From Nonomuraea sp. PA05 (GTDB lineage Bacteria; Actinomycetota; Actinomycetes; Streptosporangiales; Streptosporangiaceae), in the NCBI RefSeq assembly GCF_008086045.1, contig NZ_VSEY01000021.1, positions 62,001 to 126,000 on the forward strand: a stretch of 64,000 nucleotides of DNA. The letters are read 5' to 3'. Below are positions 7,763 through 15,537 of the stretch, one piece after another. The stretch's first letter is position 1. Each line of letters starts with the position of its first letter. The notes beneath the pieces are model-generated. The model ran no database searches, had not been told where the DNA came from, and worked only from the letters and a program-made list of their open reading frames with translations. Made by a program: the position numbers and the translations under genes.

Positions 7763-8233
7763 TCAGAACCGCACCGCCGTCGTCTGGGACGCGATGGTCT
7801 CGGTCTGGTTGCCGCTGGTGTCGTACACGGTGCCGGTGCCCGACGACGTGAAGCTGGTCGCCGTGACGGTGCCGGTGTGCAGGATGTCGAGCGTGCCGAC
7901 CCAGCTTCCGTCGGGCATGAACATGTGGTGCCTGAACTTGAACTCGAAGCGTGACGAGCTGAGCGCCCGCCACTTACCGAGGCCGAGGTCCCGGACCCGG
8001 GTGTTGGTGCAGAGCATCAGCCCCGTGTTGGTGAACGCGAAGAGGCCCTTCTCCGGCGGGTTGGGGCCGGGGAAGGCGATGTCCACGTGCCAGTTGCCGA
8101 TGATGGGATGGCTGAACGTCCCGGCATCGTCGGCGTTCGCCGCGTCGGCGCCGATCAGCGCCGCCACGCCCGCGGCAGGGGCCAGTAACGCGCTCCTGGT
8201 CAGGAGCCTTCGGCGGTCGATGGTCTCTTTCAC
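7763..8233 (-). CDS. Tat-exported small beta-barrel-like protein of unknown function
   Basis: A 156-aa secreted protein. The N-terminus has a twin-arginine signal (DRRRLLTRS then a hydrophobic stretch, cleavage near ANA-DD around residue 34). The mature part is rich in beta strands (GNWHVDIAF, GLFAFTNTG, FEFKFRHHMF, GTGTVYDTSGN), a pattern resembling lipocalin or allene-oxide-cyclase-like barrels. It begins at GTG with a GGAGGG site. Small secreted barrel proteins occur beside polyketide genes, but no function can be assigned. It faces the SDR across a terminator. Confidence 0.75.
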   Translation of the reverse strand: MKETIDRRRLLTRSALLAPAAGVAALIGADAANADDAGTFSHPIIGNWHVDIAFPGPNPPEKGLFAFTNTGLMLCTNTRVRDLGLGKWRALSSSRFEFKFRHHMFMPDGSWVGTLDILHTGTVTATSFTSSGTGTVYDTSGNQTETIASQTTAVRF

Positions 8234-8241
8234 TGACCCTC

Positions 8242-8472
8242 CTACTTGAATTCACCCCGTGACCCCCGGCCAGTTCCGGACGTCGACTCGCGGGAGTGCG
8301 CAGGGAGGCTAGAGCCGCCTGCTCTGCAATCACTGGAGTCTCGCTGGCTTTCCGCCGACACCCGGCGGGCCGGCCCAGGATCGTGGACGCCGAACCCGGT
8401 CAGCACCAGCCCTTCCGCCAGCCATCTGGTGACGGCGGCGCACGCCTGCCACCAGCCGGCTCGATCCGGCAT
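8242..8472 (-). CDS. Possible small ORF ahead of the Tat-exported protein
   Basis: A 76-codon reading frame beginning MPDRAGWWQACAAVTRWLAE. It has a near-ideal GGAGGT site 5 bases before its ATG, and its TAG ends 8 bp before the next gene's GTG. The first 40 residues look protein-like, with an amphipathic Trp-rich helix; the rest is Ser/Gly/Arg-rich and looks non-coding. I recognise no family. The ribosome site and spacing are the only real support. Confidence 0.35.
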   Translation of the reverse strand: MPDRAGWWQACAAVTRWLAEGLVLTGFGVHDPGPARRVSAESQRDSSDCRAGGSSLPAHSRESTSGTGRGSRGEFK

Positions 8473-8529
8473 CTGCCACCTCCCCGCAGTTCGGGCAATT
8501 GATGGGGCCAGTGTGACAACGGTCTCTCC

Positions 8530-8545
8530 AGGCTCGATCGAGCCT
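8530..8545. promoter_or_regulatory. Perfect 16-bp palindrome, candidate operator
   Basis: AGGCTCGATCGAGCCT is its own reverse complement. It lies in the middle of the divergent gap, 162 bp before the methyltransferase ATG. A dimeric repressor could use it to control one or both directions. The protein that would bind is not identifiable here. Confidence 0.5.
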
Positions 8546-8706
8546 CACTGGCCGTCGGCACGCGGCCCGCACGGCGTACTGCCGGGTGGCGAGGACCGTT
8601 CGACCCGGTGGAGAGCAGATCTCCAGCGGCGCCTGACAACATCGCGGCGGCGCCGTCTCCCCGAGGCGCCGACGGAGACACCTTCGGCCACCCCGATGGA
8701 GGGAAC

Positions 8707-9774
8707 ATGACGAACGAGCCCTCGCCCATGGCACTCGCCAACCCGCCGTTCAGCGACGAACGTCCCGACCAGGAGCAGGTCCTGTTGATGCTGGCCGGCA
8801 AGTGGGTCTCCGGCGTGCTGCACGTGGCAGCCCGCCTGGGCATCGCCGACCTGCTGGCGGAGGGGCCGCGCACGGCCGACGACCTGGCCGCGGCGACCGG
8901 GGCGCACGGCCGTACGCTCTACCGGTTCCTGCGCGCCGCCGCCGCGGTGGGAGTGTTCGCCGAGCGGCCCGATGGCCGCTTCGAGCTCACGCCCAGGGCC
9001 GAATACCTGCGCAGCGACGTGCCAGGGAGCCTGCGCAACCTGGCCTACTTCTACGGCGAGACGACCGTGTGGAACTGCTGGGGGCACGTGATGGACACGG
9101 TCCGCACCGGTGAGGCCGTGGGGCCGAAGCTGCGGGGCGGCAAGACCTGGTTCCAGTACCTGGAGCAGGACGCCCCCGAGTTCGCCGAGGTGTTCCACCG
9201 GTCCATGACGGCGCTCAACGACGCCCGCGCGCCGCGCATCGCCGACTCCTTCGACTTCGGCCGCTTCCCCGTCGTGGCCGACATCGGCGGCGGGCAGGGA
9301 CAGTTGCTCTCGGCCATCCTGCGGCGTCATCCGTCGGTGCGCGGCATCCTGTACGACATCCCCACCGCCATCAAGGGCGCCCGCGAGCTGCTGGAGCGCG
9401 AGGGCGTGAGCGAGCGGACGCACTGCGAGGAAGGCAGCTTCTTCGAGAGCGTGCCGAGCGGCGCTGACGCGTACGTGCTCAAGGCGATCATGCACGACTG
9501 GAGCGACGCCGAGTGCGAGGGCATCCTCCGCCGCGTGCACCAGGCCATGAACGGCAGGCCGGGAGCCCGACTGCTGATCATCGACGGCGTGCTCCCCGAG
9601 CTGAACGAGTGGCACTACAGCAAGCTCATGGACATCGCGATGCTGGTCAACGACAAGGGCGCCGAGCGGACCGCGACGGAGTGGCAGCGGCTGCTGGAGG
9701 CGTCCGGGTTCGAGCTGGTGACCATCCACCCGACGGCGCCGCCTCACGGCATCGTCGAGGGCAGGCCCGTCTGA
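8707..9774 (+). CDS. SAM-dependent O-methyltransferase (family 2, TcmO/plant-OMT type)
   Basis: A 355-aa methyltransferase. The N-terminal dimerisation helices (about residues 25-110) are followed by the SAM motif ADIGGGQG (191-198). The catalytic-base region is IMHDWSD (His263). This is the fold of aromatic polyketide O-methyltransferases. The ATG at 8707 has a GGAGGG site; an upstream in-frame ATG has none. It is followed after two bases by the LLM oxidoreductase. It probably methylates a phenolic hydroxyl of the PKS product, by proximity rather than proof. Confidence 0.9.
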   Translation: MTNEPSPMALANPPFSDERPDQEQVLLMLAGKWVSGVLHVAARLGIADLLAEGPRTADDLAAATGAHGRTLYRFLRAAAAVGVFAERPDGRFELTPRAEYLRSDVPGSLRNLAYFYGETTVWNCWGHVMDTVRTGEAVGPKLRGGKTWFQYLEQDAPEFAEVFHRSMTALNDARAPRIADSFDFGRFPVVADIGGGQGQLLSAILRRHPSVRGILYDIPTAIKGARELLEREGVSERTHCEEGSFFESVPSGADAYVLKAIMHDWSDAECEGILRRVHQAMNGRPGARLLIIDGVLPELNEWHYSKLMDIAMLVNDKGAERTATEWQRLLEASGFELVTIHPTAPPHGIVEGRPV

Positions 9775-9776
9775 CC

Positions 9777-10805
9777 ATGGCGATCAGACTCGGAGTCAAC
9801 CTCAACTACCGCAGTGCGGTGCCGGTGGCGCAGGAGGCCGAACGCCTCGGCTTCGACCTCGCGCTGGCGCCCGAAGGCTACCGCTCCGACGCCGCCACTG
9901 TGCTCGGCACGGTGGCGCTGCGCACGCGGCGCATCGACCTCGCCTCGGGCGTGTTCCAGATTCCGGCGCGCACCCCCGCGCTGACCGCTCTGACGGCCGC
10001 GACCCTGGACTCGCTGTCGGGCGGGCGGTTCCGCCTCGGGCTCGGCGTCTCCAACCCGGACATCTCGGAGGGCTGGTACGGCACCCCGTTCCACCGGCCG
10101 CTCACGCGTACCAGGGAATACGTGGAGATCGTGCGCCGCGCCCTGAGCCGTGAGCAGGTGGCCTACGACGGAGAGCACTTCCAGCTCCCGCCCGGGGACA
10201 GCTCCGCCCCACCGTTCAGACTGCTCACCGAGCCGGTCCGGCCGCGGATGCCGATCTACCTGGCCGCCGTCGGCCCCCGGAACCTCCAGCTGGCGGGCGA
10301 GATCGCCGATGGCTGGCTGGGCGTCTTCTGCACGCCGGAGTCGGTGGCCAGGGCCGTCGGCCACGTGCGGGCCGGCCGCGCCCGCGCCGGGCGTGACCTC
10401 GACGGCTTCGAGGTGCTTCCCGGCCTGCCGGTGTCGGTGCACGACGACCCCGACCGTGCCGTGGACGCGGTGCGCGGGTACTTCGCGCACTTCCTCGGCA
10501 TGGGCGAGTTCAGCCGCAACTTCTACGCCGGGCTGGCCGGGCGGATGGGGTTCGGCCAGGAGGCGGCCGCGGTCAACGAGCGGTACGCCGCGGGTGATCT
10601 CAAGGGCGCGCAGGCCGCCGTGCCCACCGGGTTCGTCGACCAGGTCTCCCTGCTCGGCCCGGTCACCCGCATCGCCGACCGGATGCGCGACTACCTCAAG
10701 AACGGGGCGACGACGCTGGTCGTGTCGCCGTTCGCCGCGACCGCCGACGGGCAGCTCGAAACCCTCCAGGCGGTCGCGTCGGCCGCCGAGAGCGTCGAAC
10801 CCTGA
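9777..10805 (+). CDS. LLM-class (luciferase-like) F420/FMN-dependent oxidoreductase
   Basis: A 342-aa TIM-barrel enzyme of the bacterial luciferase family. Typical pieces are AIRLGVNLNY, VALRTRRIDLASGVFQIPAR, SGGRFRLGLGVSNP and the RPRMPIYLAAVGP strand. Such enzymes use reduced F420 or FMN to reduce or oxygenate substrates, and several tailor aromatic polyketides. It is coupled to the methyltransferase, starting two bases after its stop, so both probably act as late tailoring steps. F420 rather than FMN is a family-level guess. Confidence 0.85.
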   Translation: MAIRLGVNLNYRSAVPVAQEAERLGFDLALAPEGYRSDAATVLGTVALRTRRIDLASGVFQIPARTPALTALTAATLDSLSGGRFRLGLGVSNPDISEGWYGTPFHRPLTRTREYVEIVRRALSREQVAYDGEHFQLPPGDSSAPPFRLLTEPVRPRMPIYLAAVGPRNLQLAGEIADGWLGVFCTPESVARAVGHVRAGRARAGRDLDGFEVLPGLPVSVHDDPDRAVDAVRGYFAHFLGMGEFSRNFYAGLAGRMGFGQEAAAVNERYAAGDLKGAQAAVPTGFVDQVSLLGPVTRIADRMRDYLKNGATTLVVSPFAATADGQLETLQAVASAAESVEP

Positions 10806-10818
10806 CCGGTCCGAGTAA

Positions 10819-11352
10819 TCAGGAACGCGACGTCAGGAACAACGAGTAGGCCGCCAGCGACCCGGCGTCCCGGACCGAACCCTTGCGGATCATCTGCTCG
10901 AACTCGGCCCGGGACACCCAGGTCTGGCGCATGTCCTGCTCGGTGTGCTCCCGGGCGCTCTCACCGTGCCGCAGCCCCGTCGCCAGGTACACGCGGGAGT
11001 GCTCGGTGCTGATGGCGTGCGCCAGGTCGAGCGTGCCCAGCAGCCTCAGCTCGCTCGCCCGGAGCCCGGTCTCCTGCTCCAGCTCCATGGCGGCCGCCTC
11101 CTCCGGCGTGGCCGCGGGCGCGAACCCCTGCGGGAAGCTCCACGAACGCCGCCGCATCGGGTAGCGGTACTCCTCCACCAGGTGGAAGCCGTCGTCCTCC
11201 CACGGGATCACCAGCACGGCGTCGGGCCGCTCCAGGTAACCGTAGAGGCCGTGCGACCCGTCCAGCCGCTCGACCGTGTCCTCGCGCAGGGTCAGCCAGT
11301 CGTTGGAGTAGACGACCCGCGAGGAGATCTGCCGGATCGAGGGACGGCTCAT
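10819..11352 (-). CDS. NUDIX hydrolase with degenerate box
   Basis: A 177-aa protein like ADP-ribose/nucleotide-sugar pyrophosphatases: TLREDTVERLDG, then VLVIPWEDDGFHLVEEYRYP, then a Nudix segment. The box reads AAAMELEQETGL, where the consensus is RE-x-x-EE-x-G. The Arg is Met and one metal-binding Glu is Gln. Activity may therefore be altered or lost. It is a single gene, convergent with the LLM gene (13-bp gap) and divergent from GH16. A role in the neighbouring pathways is unlikely. Confidence 0.82.
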   Translation of the reverse strand: MSRPSIRQISSRVVYSNDWLTLREDTVERLDGSHGLYGYLERPDAVLVIPWEDDGFHLVEEYRYPMRRRSWSFPQGFAPAATPEEAAAMELEQETGLRASELRLLGTLDLAHAISTEHSRVYLATGLRHGESAREHTEQDMRQTWVSRAEFEQMIRKGSVRDAGSLAAYSLFLTSRS

Positions 11353-11433
11353 GTCCGTGACCCTACTTCAGGTGATCGGCGGGAGCGCGGGGCCGTACGA
11401 TGGCACATCATGCCGTCGGGAGGGTAAGGGTCC

Positions 11434-12363
11434 GTGTCCGATGACCGCGCATGGCACCGTGATCCCCACCACGGTGCGAGCCGTTCACCCCACACCGCCA
11501 GAGCGGCGTCCCGCCGCGATCGAACCGGCTGGTGGGTCGCCGGAGCGCTGGTCCTGACCTTCACGCTCGCGGTCGCCGCCACGCTGTACGTGGTCAGGGA
11601 CCGCGAGACCGCCGGGGAGCGGGAGCCGCAGGGCTGGCGGCTGGTCTGGTCGGACGAGTTCGACGGCCCCGCCGGGCCGCCCGACCCGGCCAAGTGGAAC
11701 CTGGTGGACGACCACCTCGGCTACAACAACGAGCTGGAGTATTACACGCCGCGCAACGCGGCGGTGGACGGGCAGGGCCGGCTGGTGATCACCGCCAGGT
11801 CCGACGACGCGGGCGCCTACGACTGCAGCCCCCGCGTGTGCGCGGCCACCTCCGCCCGCCTGTTCACGGCCGGGAAGTTCGCCCACCGGTACGGGCGGAT
11901 CGAGGCCCGCGTCAAGTTACCCATGGGCCAGGGCATGTGGCCGGCCTTCTGGGCGCGGCGCTCCCCGCAGGGCAGCGGACGCGGCGAGATCGACATCATG
12001 GAGCATCTCGGGCACGAGCCGGACACCGTGCACGGCAGCCTGCACGGGGAGCAGGGCTACGACCGGCAGAACACCTACCGGCTGCCCGGCGGCGGCAGCT
12101 TCGCCGACGACTTCCACGTCTTCGCCGCCGACTGGTACCCCGACCGCATCTCCTTCCTGGTCGACGGGCAGGTCTACGCCACCGAGCACAGGGCGGACGC
12201 CCCGCCGGGCGGATGGGACTTCGACGTCCCCTACTACCTGCTGCTCAACCTGGCCGTCGGCGGCGACTGGCCGGGGTCGCCGGACGCGACGACGCGCTTC
12301 CCGCAGTACCTGATCGTGGATCACGTCCGCGTGTACGCCGCCGCCACCGATCCGCCACGCTGA
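11434..12363 (+). CDS. Membrane-anchored GH16 glycoside hydrolase
   Basis: A 309-aa type II anchored protein. A basic N-terminal tail leads to a transmembrane helix (about 33-54) and then a GH16 jelly-roll domain from WRLVWSDEFDG. The catalytic motif GEIDIME gives Glu185, Asp187 and Glu190. GH16 enzymes cut or transfer beta-1,3 or beta-1,3/1,4 glucans and galactans. The gene flanks a polysaccharide synthesis operon on the opposite strand, suggesting processing of the polymer made there. Its last 119 bp overlap the end of the convergent GT4-flippase gene. GTG start. Confidence 0.93.
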   Translation: MSDDRAWHRDPHHGASRSPHTARAASRRDRTGWWVAGALVLTFTLAVAATLYVVRDRETAGEREPQGWRLVWSDEFDGPAGPPDPAKWNLVDDHLGYNNELEYYTPRNAAVDGQGRLVITARSDDAGAYDCSPRVCAATSARLFTAGKFAHRYGRIEARVKLPMGQGMWPAFWARRSPQGSGRGEIDIMEHLGHEPDTVHGSLHGEQGYDRQNTYRLPGGGSFADDFHVFAADWYPDRISFLVDGQVYATEHRADAPPGGWDFDVPYYLLLNLAVGGDWPGSPDATTRFPQYLIVDHVRVYAAATDPPR

Positions 12364-14644
12364 CCCGCCCTGTGGCGAAGCTGGCGGCCAGCACGCCCAT
12401 TCCGAGCAGCAGCGACAGGCCCTGCGCGAGCGTCCAGCCGACGGCCGCGGCGGTCAGCCCGTACGGCAGCAGCGCCGCCACCAGCCCCAGCACCAGCGCC
12501 GCGTTGGCGCCGTTCATGAACACGTACGCGCCGGTGCGGTCGCGGCTGATCAGGATCGTGTCCACCAGGTAGTTCCCCGCGCCGACCAGCGACGCCAGCG
12601 CCAGCACCCGCAGCGCCTGCGCCGCCTGCGCCGAGTAGCCCTCCCCGAACACCCGCAGGATGTACGGCGCCCCCACCAAGATCACCGCGACGGCCGGCAC
12701 GAGCAGGCCGTAGATGCCCGCCACGGCCTTGCGCAGGTACCGGCGCAGCGAGATCCGCTGCGCCTCCGCGAACAGCACCTGCGCGCTCGTCGAGGGGATG
12801 AAGCTGAGGAACGCCGCCACCTGGAAGGCGATCGCGAAGTACGCCGCCGCCTGCGGCCCCTGGACGGCCAGCACCTCCAGGGGCACCACGGTGCTGGGCA
12901 GTATGCCGAGCGCCGTCGCCAGATAGCCTGCGGCGGAGAACGGCAGATACCGCCGCAGCAGCTCGCCCGGCCGCGCGCGGACGGCGACGCGGCGCAGCCG
13001 CGGCCACAGCGCCGCCCCGCCGAGCAGGCAGGCGAGCAGCGTGCCGCCGCCGTAGGCCAGGATCAGGCCGGTGAAGCCGAGCGGGACCAGCGGCAGCAGC
13101 GCGCCGACCTTCAGCACGGTGCCCGCCACGTTCTTGGCCAGCAGCGCCGCCGTGCCCCGCACCGCCACCAGGCCCGCGTCCAGCGTGCCGCCCACGGCGG
13201 TGACCATCACCATGGCGGTGATCAGCGCCATCGTGCCCGGCTGCCGGATCAGCTCGGGGCCGCCGGGCAGCAGCGGCGCCAGAACCAGCAGGGACACCAG
13301 GGCGAGCACGCCGCCGAGCGCGCCCACGGCGGCCACCGCGATCGCGGCCAGGCGGCGCGGGTCGCCGGCCTTGACGAGGTGGCGCAGCAGCGTGGTGGGC
13401 AGGCCGAGGGAGGCGACGGTGGACAGCAGGTTGACGCTCGCGGTCACGGCGGTCAGCCAGCCGACGGCGGCGACGGGGTAGTTGCGGGCCGCCAGGGTGA
13501 AGAACGCGAAGCCGCCGGCCGCGAGCAGCACCGTGTTGAGCAGGAGAAGGAAGGTGCCGCGCACGAGGACGTCACGGAAGAACGACCGGACCCGGTCGCC
13601 TCCGTGGCGCAGTGCGGTGGCGTAGCCGTTGCGGGTGGCGCGGGCGATCTCCGTCCACCCGGCCTCGCCGGCGTGCTCCAGCGCCGCCGCCGACATCCGC
13701 GCCAGCCGCGCCGCGTCCCACCCCGCCGCCTCCCGCAGCACCGCCGCGAGCCCGCCGGCGCCGTCCCGGTAGGTGGCCAGGGCGGCGGCGGGCAGCCCTG
13801 CCAGCGCGGGCAGGCCGGGCACGACGAGCGGCCTGCCGTGGGCGAGCGCGAGCAGCGCGCTGCCGCTGGTGGTGATCTCGCGGAACGGCAGCACGACCAC
13901 GTCGCTCCCGGCGAACAGCCCGGCGACGTCCTCGTCGGGCACCCGCCCGATCCGCAGCTCGACCCGGTCGTCGCCACGAGCCGACGCCTCCAGCCCGGCC
14001 GCGAGCGCCGCGTCCGGGCAGGCCCCGGCGACGACGAGGCGCACGTCCAGCTCGGCGGGCAGCGCGGCGAACGCCGCGAGCAGGTCCTCGACCCCCTTGT
14101 ACGGCTCGATCCGCCCGAAGAACAGGAACGTGCGCACCCCGCCCGACCGCCCCGGCGGCGGGATCGGCGGCGCCGGGAAGGGGCCGTGCGGGATGACGAC
14201 CGCCCTGGACGGCTTCGCACCCATGGCCGCCAGCCGGTCCAGCGCCGTCGAATGGTGGGCGATCACGAGGTCGCAGTGCCGTACCAGGGTGCGCCGGGCG
14301 GCGGTGTCGTCGGCGAAGACGGGCCGGTGCGGCAGCACGTTGTGCGCCGTCCACACCAGCCGCAGGCCCAGCAGCCGGATGACGCCGAGGACGACGGCGA
14401 ACCACCACTGGGCGAGCCTCCGCGTCCGGTCGCCGCCGGGCAGCGCGAACCTCCACACCCAGTGCAGGTGCACGATCCCGGCTCCGGCCAGCCGCCGCAC
14501 GGCCAGTTCCGCGGGCAGCAGCAGGAGGTTGAGCGTGTGCGAGCGGGTCAGCTCGCCCAGGTAGCGGACGCTGACGCCACGTAACCCGGAGTGCAGCAAC
14601 TCCTGGTACGGGTTGCTGTCGCGGGGGAAGACCAGGACCTTCAT
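12245..14644 (-). CDS. GT4 glycosyltransferase fused to a polysaccharide flippase
   Basis: One 799-aa reading frame with two modules. Residues 1 to about 355 form a GT-B glycosyltransferase: MKVLVFPRDSNPYQELLH, TAHNVLPHRP, FGRIEPYKGVEDLL and LPFREITTSGSALLALAHG. From about 360 onward come some 12 hydrophobic helices of the Wzx/MATE-like oligosaccharide flippase type, with a basic cytoplasmic tail. Wzx and glycosyltransferases are normally separate genes, so the fusion would couple a final sugar transfer to export. The ATG at 14644 overlaps the GT2 stop (ATGA). It is the last gene of the operon, and its tail overlaps GH16. Confidence 0.88.
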   Translation of the reverse strand: MKVLVFPRDSNPYQELLHSGLRGVSVRYLGELTRSHTLNLLLLPAELAVRRLAGAGIVHLHWVWRFALPGGDRTRRLAQWWFAVVLGVIRLLGLRLVWTAHNVLPHRPVFADDTAARRTLVRHCDLVIAHHSTALDRLAAMGAKPSRAVVIPHGPFPAPPIPPPGRSGGVRTFLFFGRIEPYKGVEDLLAAFAALPAELDVRLVVAGACPDAALAAGLEASARGDDRVELRIGRVPDEDVAGLFAGSDVVVLPFREITTSGSALLALAHGRPLVVPGLPALAGLPAAALATYRDGAGGLAAVLREAAGWDAARLARMSAAALEHAGEAGWTEIARATRNGYATALRHGGDRVRSFFRDVLVRGTFLLLLNTVLLAAGGFAFFTLAARNYPVAAVGWLTAVTASVNLLSTVASLGLPTTLLRHLVKAGDPRRLAAIAVAAVGALGGVLALVSLLVLAPLLPGGPELIRQPGTMALITAMVMVTAVGGTLDAGLVAVRGTAALLAKNVAGTVLKVGALLPLVPLGFTGLILAYGGGTLLACLLGGAALWPRLRRVAVRARPGELLRRYLPFSAAGYLATALGILPSTVVPLEVLAVQGPQAAAYFAIAFQVAAFLSFIPSTSAQVLFAEAQRISLRRYLRKAVAGIYGLLVPAVAVILVGAPYILRVFGEGYSAQAAQALRVLALASLVGAGNYLVDTILISRDRTGAYVFMNGANAALVLGLVAALLPYGLTAAAVGWTLAQGLSLLLGMGVLAASFATGRVSVADRWRRRTRGRDPRSGTAGSASSRPATPASRRRRPG

Positions 14645-15537
14645 CGGCGGGCGCGACTCCGGGGATCCACGAGTTCGGCGAGCACGCCCGCGCCGTACAC
14701 GAGGTGGTCGGCCAGGACCCGCACCGGGCCGTTGTGCCGGTTGCGCCAGGCCGGGACGAGCAGCAGCGCCGGGTAGAACGGGAACCACAGGGTCAGCGGC
14801 AGGCCGAGCAGGAACAGCGGGTACACCACGACCATCGGCTCCCTGCGCAGCAGGTGCGCGCGGCGGGAGCGGTGCTTGAGGTAGAGGCGGGCGCGGGCCT
14901 TGCCGTAGACGAAGGAGCGGCGGAGCTGCCTGCGGTGGTCGCCCCAGTCGTGGGTGACGACCGCGTCCACGGCGCTGCGGATGCGGTGCCCTGCGTCCTG
15001 CACCCGCCAGCTGAAGTCGACGTCGGAGCCGTAGCCGAACGTCTCGTCGAAGCCGTCCACCTCATCGAAGACCTCCCGCCGCACAGCCAGGTTGCCGGTG
15101 CCGCACTCAGGCAGGTAGCGGGCGGCGGCGGCCCGGCGCCTGGCGTCGGCGTCGTACAGGCTGCCGTGCCCCTCCGGGCCGGTGACCAGACCTGACACGA
15201 CGCTCTCGCCCTCGTCCGTGATCGGCGCGAGGAGGCGGCGCAGCCAGCCGTCCTGGGGCAGGCAGCCCGCGTCCGTGAACACCACGATCTCGCCCTTGGC
15301 CGCGCGCACGCCCGCGTTGCGCTGGTGCGGGATGGTCACGCGCGCGCCGGGCGGCGGGGTGAAGTCCGCCCACCGCACGTGCGGGTGGGCGGCGGCGACG
15401 GCGTCGAGCCGGCCTGCCGAGGCGTCCACGACGATGATCTCGTACGGCGTACCGGCGGCTCCGGCCGCACGGGCGACGCCGCCGAGCGTGCCGTCCAGCG
15501 CGGGCTCGTCCTTGCTGATGATGACGATAGAGATCAT
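14641..15537 (-). CDS. GT2-family glycosyltransferase
   Basis: A 298-aa GT-A enzyme. It starts MISIVIISKDEPALDGTLGG, has the nucleotide-binding strand IIVVDASAG and a metal-site segment VVFTDAGCLPQ. The acceptor-side motif is FGYGSDVDFSWRVQ. A hydrophobic segment near residues 240-265 (VVVYPLFLLGLPLTLWFPF) suggests membrane association. It overlaps the upstream DUF2206 gene and the downstream fusion gene by ATGA, so it is a tightly coupled member of the polysaccharide operon. Sugar specificity is unknown. Confidence 0.9.
   Translation of the reverse strand: MISIVIISKDEPALDGTLGGVARAAGAAGTPYEIIVVDASAGRLDAVAAAHPHVRWADFTPPPGARVTIPHQRNAGVRAAKGEIVVFTDAGCLPQDGWLRRLLAPITDEGESVVSGLVTGPEGHGSLYDADARRRAAAARYLPECGTGNLAVRREVFDEVDGFDETFGYGSDVDFSWRVQDAGHRIRSAVDAVVTHDWGDHRRQLRRSFVYGKARARLYLKHRSRRAHLLRREPMVVVYPLFLLGLPLTLWFPFYPALLLVPAWRNRHNGPVRVLADHLVYGAGVLAELVDPRSRARR

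Larger units (their letters stand above)
8234..8706. other. 473-bp divergent intergenic region
   Basis: The only gap above 300 bp. It separates the Tat-exported protein from the methyltransferase operon. It contains a possible small minus-strand ORF (8242-8472), a perfect 16-bp palindrome (8530-8545) and, near 8649-8672, a hairpin with CGGCGCC and GGCGCCG arms. No clear -35/-10 pair could be assigned. Confidence 0.6.
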
